Assembly (NCBI GenBank): GCA_905235615.1
Contig: CAJOMB010000004.1
Location: 1 to 22,873 of the forward strand
Length of the DNA: 22,873 nucleotides
Source of the DNA: an uncultured Bacteroidales bacterium
GTDB lineage: Bacteria > Bacteroidota > Bacteroidia > Bacteroidales > UBA932
Direction of reading: 5' to 3'
Position 1 is the first letter of the stretch. Each line of letters opens with the position of its first letter. The notes under the pieces were generated by a model. That model was not told the DNA's origin and ran no database searches. It worked only from the letters and a program-made list of their open reading frames with translations. Shown here piece by piece: positions 9,109-16,602 of this stretch. Made by a program: the position numbers and the translations under genes.

Positions 9109-10454
9109 TGAAAAGACTGCTCATCACCTGGGTTGCTATGCTCTTGCTGGTGCCGGGCCTTCATGCCCAGTACCGGACCGTCCTGCAGGATTTGGACGAC
9201 TCCGAGACCGTCAGGGCCCTGAAGGAGCACGTGGCCACCCTCAGCGCCGCCCAGCTGGAAGGCCGCAAGGCCGGAAGCGAAGGGGAGCGGATGGCGGCCG
9301 ATTACCTGGAAGCCAAGCTCCGGGAATACGGCATTGACATCCTCTCCACCGGCAAGGAGTTCGGTGTGGCGGCACAGCCCGACACCCTTCATTCCCTCAA
9401 TGTGATGGGTCTGTTGGAGGGATGGGACAAGTCCTTGAACCAGCACTATATCGTGATTGGCGCCCGGATGGACAATCTGGGAACGGATACGCTCACGGTG
9501 AATGGGGAGGCGACGCGCCGCATCTATTACGGAGCCAATTCCAACGCTTCCGGCATGGCCATGCTGCTGGAACTGGCCCAGAAGCTTTCCTACTCCCGCA
9601 CCCTCCTCAGAAGAAGTGTCATTTTCGTGGGATTCGGAGCCTCCGGGCGCACTTTCGCCGGTTCCTGGTACTTCCTGAACCGTGTTTTTGAGAAGGACAT
9701 GGACAAGATTGACGCCATGGTGGACCTGGATGTGCTGGGCGGCGGTGCCCACAAGCTGACGGCCTTCACATCGGCCAATGAAGACCTCAATACCATCCTG
9801 CATGCCCTTGAGGGGGAACTGCTGCCCGTGCAGGCGGAGCTCGCCTCTACCCAGCCCTATCCCTCGGACAATATCGTCTTCTACGACCGGGAGATTCCCT
9901 CCGTCCTTTTCACCACCGGCTCCTTCCCGGAGTACGGGACGGGGAAGGACTCGTATGACATCATAGACTTCGAGGGCATGGAAGCCTCCCTGGAATATAT
10001 CTACAGCTATGTGCAGCACCTCTGCAACGGTCAGAAGCCCCTTTTCAGAAATGATACGGTGGTGAAAGAGTCCGTTCCGGCAGACGTGTACGCCTACTCC
10101 GACGTGGAGGTGAAGCCCATGTTCCTGAACTCCCAGGACCCCCGTACCTTCATGGAGCGCTGGGTGTACCAGTATGTGAAATACCCCAAGTATGCCCAGG
10201 AGAACGGCATCCAGGGCCGGGTGCTGGTAACCTTCGTGGTAAACGAAAAGGGAGAGGTGAAGGACGTGAAGATTACCCGCGGCATCCACGCCTCCTTGGA
10301 CGACGAGGCCCTCCGGGTGGTGTCCGCCTCGCCCAAGTGGCGTCCGGGCCGTCACCGTGGAAAGAAGGTGAAAACGGCCATGACCGTTGCCGTAGATTTT
10401 AAGCTGGACAAGAAAAAAGGTTCCTTCGGAATCAATGGAATAAAGATTAACTAA
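9108..10454 (+). CDS. Pseudo-M28 peptidase fused to a TonB C-terminal domain
   Basis: The ATG at 9108 (MKRLLITWVAMLLLVPGLHA) gives a signal peptide and a 448-residue protein. Residues about 30-310 follow the M28 zinc aminopeptidase fold, but the metal and catalytic positions are changed: GAHxD is GARMD (R120), GADDN is GANSN (S145), the EE pair is S179-G180, and SDH is SDN (N255). Only the Asp in the VDLDVLG strand remains. It is therefore probably not a working peptidase. Residues about 340-440 are a TonB C-terminal domain (YPKYAQENGIQGRVLVTFVV, then a DDEALRVV helix), normally the part that contacts TonB-dependent receptors; here no TonB transmembrane anchor or proline linker is present. 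It could bind peptides or peptidoglycan in the periplasm. Its TAA overlaps the leuS ATG by one base. Confidence 0.83.
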   Translation: MKRLLITWVAMLLLVPGLHAQYRTVLQDLDDSETVRALKEHVATLSAAQLEGRKAGSEGERMAADYLEAKLREYGIDILSTGKEFGVAAQPDTLHSLNVMGLLEGWDKSLNQHYIVIGARMDNLGTDTLTVNGEATRRIYYGANSNASGMAMLLELAQKLSYSRTLLRRSVIFVGFGASGRTFAGSWYFLNRVFEKDMDKIDAMVDLDVLGGGAHKLTAFTSANEDLNTILHALEGELLPVQAELASTQPYPSDNIVFYDREIPSVLFTTGSFPEYGTGKDSYDIIDFEGMEASLEYIYSYVQHLCNGQKPLFRNDTVVKESVPADVYAYSDVEVKPMFLNSQDPRTFMERWVYQYVKYPKYAQENGIQGRVLVTFVVNEKGEVKDVKITRGIHASLDDEALRVVSASPKWRPGRHRGKKVKTAMTVAVDFKLDKKKGSFGINGIKIN

Positions 10455-13213
10455 TGGATTACAATTTCGCGGAGATTGAGAGAAAGTGGCAGTCCTGGTG
10501 GGCCGCCAACAAGACGTACAAGGCGGAGGTGGATTCTGCCAAACCCAAATATTATGTGCTGGACATGTTCCCGTACCCCAGCGGTGCGGGCCTGCATGTG
10601 GGGCATCCGCTGGGCTATATTGCCAGCGACATCTTTGCACGCTACAAGCGCCTGAAGGGCTTTAACGTGCTGCACCCCATGGGGTATGACGCCTTCGGCC
10701 TTCCGGCCGAGCAGTACGCCATCCAGACCGGTCAGCATCCGGAAAAGACCACCCACGACAACGTGGCCCGCTACCGCACCCAGCTGGACCGGATTGGCTT
10801 CTCCTTCGATTGGGACCGTGAGTTCCGCACCTCGGATCCGGATTATTACAAGTGGACCCAATGGGCCTTCCTGAAAATGTTCGGCTCCTGGTATGACAAC
10901 AGCATCCAGAAGGCCCGCCCTGTCGAAGATCTGGTCAAGTCCTTCGAGGAAGGCGGCTCCGAGGCCGTGAACGCTGCCTGCAGCGAGGGCAAGCCCTTCA
11001 CGTCGGCCCAGTGGAAGGCTTTCTCCGAGAAGGAAAAGGCCGATGTCCTCATGCGTTACCGCCTGGCCTACCTGGGAGAAAGTACCGTGAACTGGTGCCC
11101 GGCCTTGGGCACCGTGCTGGCCAATGACGAGGTGAAGGACGGCTATTCGGAGCGCGGCGGCCACCCGGTGTTCCAGAAGAAGATGACCCAGTGGCAGCTT
11201 CGCGTGAGCGCTTATGCCGGCCGTCTGCTGGACGGGCTGGAGAAGCTGGACTGGACGGATTCCCTCAAGGAAATGCAGCGCAACTGGATAGGCCGCAGCG
11301 AGGGCGCGGAAATGGTGTTCCCGGTGGAATGTGACGGAAAGAAATTCGACGTCACCATTTTCACCACCCGGGCCGATACCATCTTCGGCGTCACCTTCAT
11401 GGTGCTGGCGCCGGAGAGCGAGTGGGTGGGCAAACTCACATCGGCCTCGCAGAAGGAAGAAGTGGAAGCCTACCTGGACCAAGTGAAGAAGAAGACCGAG
11501 CGTGAAAGGATGGCCGGAAAGGCCGTCACGGGCGTTTTCTCAGGTTCCTATGGCATCAACCCGGTCACAGGGGAAAAGGTGCCGGTATGGATTTCCGAAT
11601 ATGTGCTGGCCGGCTACGGAACCGGTGCCATCATGGCCGTTCCCGCCCATGACAGCCGGGACTATGCCTTTGCCAGGAAATTCGGCCTCCCCATCATCCC
11701 CGTCATCGAAGGGGCCGACGTAAGTGAGGAGAGCGTGGACGCCAAGGAGGGAAACATGTGCAACAGCGGCTTCCTCAATGGCCTTCCCGTGAAGAAAGCC
11801 ATTCCTGCCGCCATTGAATACGTGGAGAAGAACGGAATCGGCCGGCGGAAGGTGAACTACCGCATCCGCGACGCCATCTTCTCCCGCCAGCGCTACTGGG
11901 GAGAGCCTTTCCCCATTTATTACAAGGACGGCATTGCCACGCCCGTTCCCTTCGAGGACCTGCCCCTGACGCTGCCGGAGATTGACCGGTACAAGCCCAC
12001 CGAGGACGGTCAGCCGCCGCTGGCCCGCGCCAAGGACTGGACCTACAAGGGTTATCCGTTGGAGAAGAGCACCATGCCCGGATTCGCCGGCTCCAGCGCC
12101 TATTATCTGCGCTACATGGACCCGCACAACGATCAGGAACTGGTGAGCCGTGAGGCCGATGAATACTGGCGCAACGTGGACCTCTATGTGGGCGGCACGG
12201 AGCATGCCACCGGCCACCTTATCTACAGCCGTTTCTGGAACAAGTTCCTGTATGACCTGGGTTATGTGTGTGAGGACGAGCCGTTCTGCAAGCTCATCAA
12301 CCAGGGCATGATCCAGGGCCGATCCAACTTTGTGTATATGATTCCCGGCACCAACAAGTTCGTATCGGCCGGCCTCAAGGACCGGTACGAGACCATTCCG
12401 GTGCATGTGGACGTGAATATCGTGTACAACGACCGCCTGGACCTGGAGGCTTTCCGTTCTTGGAGGCCGGATTACAAGGATGCGGAGTTCGTGCTGGAAG
12501 ACGGCGAGTACATCTGCGGCTGGGCCATCGAGAAGATGTCCAAGAGCATGTACAACGTGGTGAACCCGGACAAAATCTGCGATACCTACGGGGCCGATAC
12601 CCTCCGCCTCTATGAGATGTTCCTGGGCCCCATCGAGCAGGCAAAGCCCTGGGACACCAAGGGCATCGACGGCGTGAACCGCTTCCTGAAGAAGTTCTGG
12701 CGCCTGTTCTGGGACCGCGAGAAATGGCTGGTGACGGACGAGGAGCCCACGAAGGAGGAGCTCAAGGCCCTGCACAAGCTGATCGGCAAGGAGCAGGAGG
12801 ATATCGAGCACTTCTCCTACAACACCACCATATCGGCCTTCATGATTGCCCTGGGAGAACTGGGCAACTGCTCCAAGCGGGCCATCCTGGACCCCCTGAC
12901 CGTCCTGCTCTCTCCCTTCGCCCCGCATATGGCGGAGGAACTCTGGCACCAGCTGGGCCATGAGGATTCCGTGGTCTATGCCACCTTCCCGGAATACAGG
13001 GAAGAGCTGGCGGCGGACAACGTGGTCAACTATCCCGTTTCCTTCAACGGGAAGACGCGTTTCTTCATGGAAGCTCCCGCATCGGCCGCTCCCTCTGACG
13101 TGGAGGCACTGGTGCGCGGCCATGAGAAAACGCCCCAGTACGTGGGTGACATGGCCATTGCCAAGGTGATTGTAGTCCCCGGACGTATCGTAAATGTGGT
13201 TTTGAAGAAATAA
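10454..13213 (+). CDS. leuS: Leucyl-tRNA synthetase
   Basis: A 919-residue class I synthetase that charges tRNA-Leu with leucine using ATP. The HIGH motif appears as HVGH (48-51) in PYPSGAGLHVGHPLG, and KMSKS is intact at 694-698. Between them lies the CP1 editing domain (TIFTTRADTIFGVTFM onward) that clears mischarged norvaline or isoleucine. A leucine-specific insert precedes KMSKS, and the anticodon-binding helical domain and a small C-terminal domain follow. The length is a little over the E. coli form, as is usual for Bacteroidetes. The start overlaps the stop of the pseudo-M28 gene (TAATG), so leuS translation is coupled to an envelope gene. Confidence 0.98.
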   Translation: MDYNFAEIERKWQSWWAANKTYKAEVDSAKPKYYVLDMFPYPSGAGLHVGHPLGYIASDIFARYKRLKGFNVLHPMGYDAFGLPAEQYAIQTGQHPEKTTHDNVARYRTQLDRIGFSFDWDREFRTSDPDYYKWTQWAFLKMFGSWYDNSIQKARPVEDLVKSFEEGGSEAVNAACSEGKPFTSAQWKAFSEKEKADVLMRYRLAYLGESTVNWCPALGTVLANDEVKDGYSERGGHPVFQKKMTQWQLRVSAYAGRLLDGLEKLDWTDSLKEMQRNWIGRSEGAEMVFPVECDGKKFDVTIFTTRADTIFGVTFMVLAPESEWVGKLTSASQKEEVEAYLDQVKKKTERERMAGKAVTGVFSGSYGINPVTGEKVPVWISEYVLAGYGTGAIMAVPAHDSRDYAFARKFGLPIIPVIEGADVSEESVDAKEGNMCNSGFLNGLPVKKAIPAAIEYVEKNGIGRRKVNYRIRDAIFSRQRYWGEPFPIYYKDGIATPVPFEDLPLTLPEIDRYKPTEDGQPPLARAKDWTYKGYPLEKSTMPGFAGSSAYYLRYMDPHNDQELVSREADEYWRNVDLYVGGTEHATGHLIYSRFWNKFLYDLGYVCEDEPFCKLINQGMIQGRSNFVYMIPGTNKFVSAGLKDRYETIPVHVDVNIVYNDRLDLEAFRSWRPDYKDAEFVLEDGEYICGWAIEKMSKSMYNVVNPDKICDTYGADTLRLYEMFLGPIEQAKPWDTKGIDGVNRFLKKFWRLFWDREKWLVTDEEPTKEELKALHKLIGKEQEDIEHFSYNTTISAFMIALGELGNCSKRAILDPLTVLLSPFAPHMAEELWHQLGHEDSVVYATFPEYREELAADNVVNYPVSFNGKTRFFMEAPASAAPSDVEALVRGHEKTPQYVGDMAIAKVIVVPGRIVNVVLKK

Positions 13214-13215
13214 AG

Positions 13216-14130
13216 ATGACTAAGAAGAATTTCCTCATCGGCGTTTTCGATTACATCGTCATCACGGTGGGCGTGGTGCTCTTCGTAATGGCCTGGCAGT
13301 CTTTCCTGCTCCCCAACAACATGATAGACGGCGGACTCACGGGTGCATCGGCCTTGCTGGCCATGGTCACAGGCGTGTCGGTGGATATCTGGTACTTCGG
13401 CATCAATGTCTTGCTGCTGATACTGGCCTGGTTCGTCCTGGGGAAGGGTTTCGGCCTCAAGACCATCTATGCCATCGTGCTTTCCACCCTGCTGTTCCGC
13501 GTACTGGGAAACGAGAGCATGCGCTGCCTGTGGTCCGTGGAAGGGGAGGTGCTGTATGTGGGAGACGGGATTCTGGTCCCCATTATCGGCGGTCTGTTGG
13601 AAGCCGTGGGCCTGGCCCTCATCATCATGCGGGGCGGCTCCACCGGAGGAACGGACATCCTGGCCCTCATCGTGAACAAGTTCTGGCCCATCTCCATCGG
13701 CCGTTTTTATCTCTTTGCCGATTTTATCGTCATCACCCTCCTTATCTTTGTGCCCGGACACTGCTTCACGGATGTGGTGTACGGTTACATCACCATGGGC
13801 GTGTGTGCCTATGTGCTGGACCTCATCATGCTGGGTAAGGATTCCACCGTGCAGGTGATTATCTTCTCCGACCATATCGCCAGGATCGGCAATTACATTA
13901 CCGGTACTATGGAACGCGGCGTCACGGCCCTGAAGGCGGTGGGCTGGTACACCCAGGAAGACCGCCAGGTGCTTATGGTGATGCTCCGCAAAAATGAGCT
14001 TCCGGAATTGGTGAAAGCCGTGAAAGATATTGACGCAAAGGCGTTTGTTACCGTGATGCCGGCCAACAATGTATATGGCGAGGGCTTCGACGAGATGAAG
14101 ACCGGTCTTACCCGAAAAAAGAAGAAATAG
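13216..14130 (+). CDS. YitT family membrane protein (first of tandem pair)
   Basis: A 304-residue protein with about five to six hydrophobic helices over residues 8-200 and a soluble C-terminal domain of about 90 residues (DUF2179 type, GVTALKAVGWYTQEDRQVLM). The family signature GGSTGGTDI is present near residue 140. YitT proteins are widespread inner-membrane proteins without an agreed substrate, and transport is only suspected. The start is 2 bases after the leuS stop, so it belongs to the leuS operon. The lysine-rich C-terminus (TRKKKK) is cytoplasmic if the positive-inside rule holds. Confidence 0.9.
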   Translation: MTKKNFLIGVFDYIVITVGVVLFVMAWQSFLLPNNMIDGGLTGASALLAMVTGVSVDIWYFGINVLLLILAWFVLGKGFGLKTIYAIVLSTLLFRVLGNESMRCLWSVEGEVLYVGDGILVPIIGGLLEAVGLALIIMRGGSTGGTDILALIVNKFWPISIGRFYLFADFIVITLLIFVPGHCFTDVVYGYITMGVCAYVLDLIMLGKDSTVQVIIFSDHIARIGNYITGTMERGVTALKAVGWYTQEDRQVLMVMLRKNELPELVKAVKDIDAKAFVTVMPANNVYGEGFDEMKTGLTRKKKK

Positions 14131-14133
14131 AAT

Positions 14134-15108
14134 ATGCCTGTCCTTCAAAAATCCCTTTTCACCCGGATCAAGGAGTGGCTGCTGGTCACCCTGGGCATCC
14201 TCATTTACGTTACGGGCTGGACCATCTTCCTCATTCCCAACAACCTCATTGGCGGAGGCGTCTCGGGTATCAGCTCCATGATCCAGTATGCTACCGGAGG
14301 CACCATCCAGATGGGTTACAGCTACTTCGTGCTCAATGCCATCCTGGTGGTGGCTGCCATCATTATCCTGGGCATGGGCTTCGGCGCCAAGACCATTTAT
14401 GCCATTATCCTGGCTTCCATTTCCCTGCGCATCCTGCCGGAGGTGATGCCCGTGACCATCATCAAGATGCTGGCCATCGACAACGGCAAGCTCCTGAGTG
14501 TGCTCATGGGCGGCTTGATGGCCGGCATCGGCATTGGCATGAGCATCTCCAACGGAGGCTCCACCGGAGGGACGGACATCATCGCCCTCATCTATACCAA
14601 GTATCACAACGTGTCTCCCGGCAAGGTGATTCTGGTGCTGGATTTCATCATCATCGGCTCTTCGATCCTGATTCCTTCCTATGTGAACCAGTTGGACGCT
14701 TCCGGCCTTCCCGTGCTGGACGCTTCCGGAAATCCCGTCATGTTCAAGATGCCCTTTGCGGAAAAGGTAACTACGGTGCTGTACGGTCTCATTCTGGTGA
14801 CGGTGAACAGCTACGTGCTGGACATGTATATCTCCGGTTCCCAACAGAGTGTTCAGCTTTTCATCCTCTCCAAGGAGTATGAGAAGATTGCCGATGCCAT
14901 CACCCAGGACATGCACCGCGGCGTCACCGTGTTGGACGGCAAGGGCTGGTATACCAAGCAGGAAACCAAGGTGCTTATGGTGATTACCCGCAAGACAGAC
15001 CTCAATCTCATGCTGCGCTATATCAAGCAGCTGGATCCCAACGCTTTCCTCTCTGTAAGCTCCGTCAACGGCGTTTACGGAAAGGGATTCGACACCATCA
15101 AGAAATAG
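14134..15108 (+). CDS. YitT family membrane protein (second of tandem pair)
   Basis: A 324-residue paralogue of the preceding protein. It has the same layout: a hydrophobic helical region with GGSTGGTDI near residue 140, then a DUF2179-like C-terminal domain (GVTVLDGKGWYTKQETKVLM). The two match at most landmark motifs (FLIPNN versus FLLPNN near the N-terminus, VYGKGFD versus VYGEGFD near the end), so they arose by tandem duplication and then diverged well. This copy carries an extra loop of about 20 residues (SYVNQLDASGLPVLDASGNP) containing a short repeat LDASG. The gap to its neighbour is 3 bases. It is the last gene of the operon, and no clear terminator follows. Confidence 0.9.
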   Translation: MPVLQKSLFTRIKEWLLVTLGILIYVTGWTIFLIPNNLIGGGVSGISSMIQYATGGTIQMGYSYFVLNAILVVAAIIILGMGFGAKTIYAIILASISLRILPEVMPVTIIKMLAIDNGKLLSVLMGGLMAGIGIGMSISNGGSTGGTDIIALIYTKYHNVSPGKVILVLDFIIIGSSILIPSYVNQLDASGLPVLDASGNPVMFKMPFAEKVTTVLYGLILVTVNSYVLDMYISGSQQSVQLFILSKEYEKIADAITQDMHRGVTVLDGKGWYTKQETKVLMVITRKTDLNLMLRYIKQLDPNAFLSVSSVNGVYGKGFDTIKK

Positions 15109-15155
15109 AAGTTCTTTGAAATAGGTTGCGCATCCGGCAGGCCTTCCCCAAAAAC

Positions 15156-15680
15156 ATGGAATTGGCGCTGCTGATTCTGGCCGTTTTCTTTGTGCTGGCG
15201 GTAGCGGCAGGCATTCTGCTGTATCTGCGCCTCCGCAAACAAAGCGACCAGCTCCGGACAGCCTCCGGGCTGCCTCCCCAGGCGGATGCTATGTCCGCGT
15301 CTTATGAACTGGCGGCAATCGATCAATACCTGTACGACAGGTGCTGCCGGTATATGACCGAACATCGGCCCTTCTTGGTGAAGTCTTTCACCTTGCAGGA
15401 CCTTTCCAATGCGGTCTATACCAACAAATATTATTTGAGCAAGACCATCAACCGTTTCTCCGGGAAGAACTTCCGGCAGTATGTGAACTATTACCGGGTC
15501 ATGTATTCGCTGGATTTGTTCCGGGACAACAAGAGCCTGCGGGTGACGGAGATGGCTTCGCTCTCCGGCTTCCATTCCACCACCTCTTTCAACCAGAGTT
15601 TCAAGCGGGTGATGGGGGAGTCTCCCAGCCACTGGTGCTCCCGAATCCGGAAAAAAGAATTGCAAAAGTATAAAAAGTAA
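15156..15680 (+). CDS. Membrane-anchored AraC-type helix-turn-helix regulator
   Basis: I place the start at ATG 15156, giving 174 residues; a TTG at 15126 would add ten residues with no support. Residues about 2-24 (ELALLILAVFFVLAVAAGIL) form one transmembrane helix ending in RLRKQ, so the rest should be cytoplasmic. Residues about 70-165 form the AraC DNA-binding domain with two HTH units (FTLQDLSNAVYTNKYYLSKT and the second ending SFNQSFKRVMGESPSHW). There is no sensor domain, periplasmic region, or receiver domain. How a signal would reach it is not visible. It lies 47 bases after the YitT pair and converges on the rluA-type gene 20 bases away. No good promoter was found for it. Confidence 0.82.
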   Translation: MELALLILAVFFVLAVAAGILLYLRLRKQSDQLRTASGLPPQADAMSASYELAAIDQYLYDRCCRYMTEHRPFLVKSFTLQDLSNAVYTNKYYLSKTINRFSGKNFRQYVNYYRVMYSLDLFRDNKSLRVTEMASLSGFHSTTSFNQSFKRVMGESPSHWCSRIRKKELQKYKK

Positions 15681-15700
15681 AGCGGTCTGTGCCGGATGCG

Positions 15701-16399
15701 TCATCCTTTTATCCCTTTCCAGGACACTGGAACAGGGGCGGTTACATCCACCTCGGTCTTCTTGACGGGGTGGATGAATTGTATCCGGCGGGCCAGGAGG
15801 CAGATGTCGCCGTCCGGGTTGGAACGCGTGGCTCCGTATTTGAGGTCTCCCTTGATGGGGCAGCCCATGTGCGAGAGCTGGCAGCGGATCTGGTGGTGCC
15901 GGCCGGTGTAGAGCTCCACTTCCAGCAGGTAGTAGCGTTCCGTGGTTTGGATGAGGGTGTATTTGAGGCGGGCCTCCTTGCCGTTTTTTGAGACGTAGGA
16001 TTTGTTCTGGGCCTCGTTGCGGATGAGAAAGTCCGTAAGGGTGTCGCTCTCCTTGGGGGGCTTGCCGGCCGTGAGCGCCCAGTAGGTCTTGTGAATCTCT
16101 CCCTTGCGCAGCATCTCGTTGAGCCGCTCCAGGGCCTTGGAGGTTTTGGCAAAAAGCGTGACGCCGCTCACGGGGCGGTCCAGACGGTGGGGAACCCCCA
16201 TGAACACCTGGCCGGGCTTGGCGTCCCGCTGCGCGATGAAAGCCTTGAGGGTTTCGCTCAGGGGCTCGTCCCCGGTCTTGTCTCCCTGCACAATCTCTCC
16301 CGTCCGCTTGCAGAACACCAGCAGATGGTTGTCTTCGTAGAGGATTCTTTGGGCCAGGTCCTGATACTCCCGGTCTCCTATTTCTCTGTATATGCCCAT
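15701..16399 (-). CDS. RluA family pseudouridine synthase
   Basis: This enzyme isomerises specific uridines to pseudouridine in rRNA or tRNA. The catalytic motif HRLDRPVSG is present with Asp74 (232-residue numbering), as are the family's later motifs (TGRHHQIRCQLSHMGCPIKGD). There is no S4 RNA-binding domain, so this is the short type, and its exact target cannot be told from the sequence. An ATG at 16417 would put the promoter's -7 box inside the reading frame, so I use the next ATG (MGIYREIG) at 16399. That start is 8 bases past the -7 box, so the mRNA would have little or no leader. Confidence 0.9.
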   Translation of the reverse strand: MGIYREIGDREYQDLAQRILYEDNHLLVFCKRTGEIVQGDKTGDEPLSETLKAFIAQRDAKPGQVFMGVPHRLDRPVSGVTLFAKTSKALERLNEMLRKGEIHKTYWALTAGKPPKESDTLTDFLIRNEAQNKSYVSKNGKEARLKYTLIQTTERYYLLEVELYTGRHHQIRCQLSHMGCPIKGDLKYGATRSNPDGDICLLARRIQFIHPVKKTEVDVTAPVPVSWKGIKG

Positions 16400-16406
16400 A
16401 ACCTTG

Positions 16407-16414
16407 CAAAGGTA
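16407..16414 (-). promoter_or_regulatory. -7 box of the pseudouridine synthase gene
   Basis: TACCTTTG on the minus strand matches the consensus exactly. It lies inside the longer possible reading frame, which decides the start codon at 16399. No TTTG is seen at the -33 position. Confidence 0.65.
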
Positions 16415-16433
16415 CATTTTTTTCTGCTTAAAG

Positions 16434-16464
16434 TTTGCTTTTTATTAAAAAAGTAGTACCTTTG
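16434..16464 (+). promoter_or_regulatory. tRNA-Pro promoter
   Basis: TTTG (16434-16437), 19 bases, then TACCTTTG (16457-16464): a full consensus promoter placed 13 bases before the tRNA. Confidence 0.85.
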
Positions 16465-16477
16465 CAGTCCCAATCTT

Positions 16478-16550
16478 CTGGATGTAGCGCAGTTGGTAGC
16501 GCACCTGGTTAGGGACCAGGAGGTCGCTGGTTCAAGTCCAGTCATCCAGA
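16478..16550 (+). tRNA. tRNA-Pro (anticodon AGG)
   Basis: A complete cloverleaf can be drawn. The acceptor stem CTGGATG/CATCCAG has the C1-G72 pair and A73 typical of proline tRNAs. The D stem is GCGC/GCGC, the anticodon stem CCTGG/CCAGG has loop TTAGGGA, and the T arm has loop TTCAAGT. The anticodon at 34-36 (16511-16513) is AGG with G37, as in proline tRNAs. CCA is not encoded (ACA follows). A34 is unusual for a bacterial proline tRNA. Confidence 0.92.
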
Positions 16551-16588
16551 CATAAAAACAGCAGGCCGAACGCCTGCTGTTTTTATGT
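16550..16588. terminator. Bidirectional terminator between tRNA-Pro and the channel gene
   Basis: A perfect 17-bp inverted repeat (16550-16566 with 16572-16588) with a 5-base CGAAC loop has a GC-rich top (CAGCAGGC) and A/T tracts on both outer sides, so it can end transcription from either strand. Its first base is the tRNA discriminator base, so the hairpin begins exactly where the mature tRNA ends. Confidence 0.88.
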
Positions 16589-16602
16589 CCATTCCGTTTC
16601 AA

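Noticed and set aside
16400..16417. Longer start (MYLCKV) for the pseudouridine synthase
   Set aside because: The codons TAC CTT TGC are the -7 promoter box, so the frame upstream of 16399 is not transcribed.
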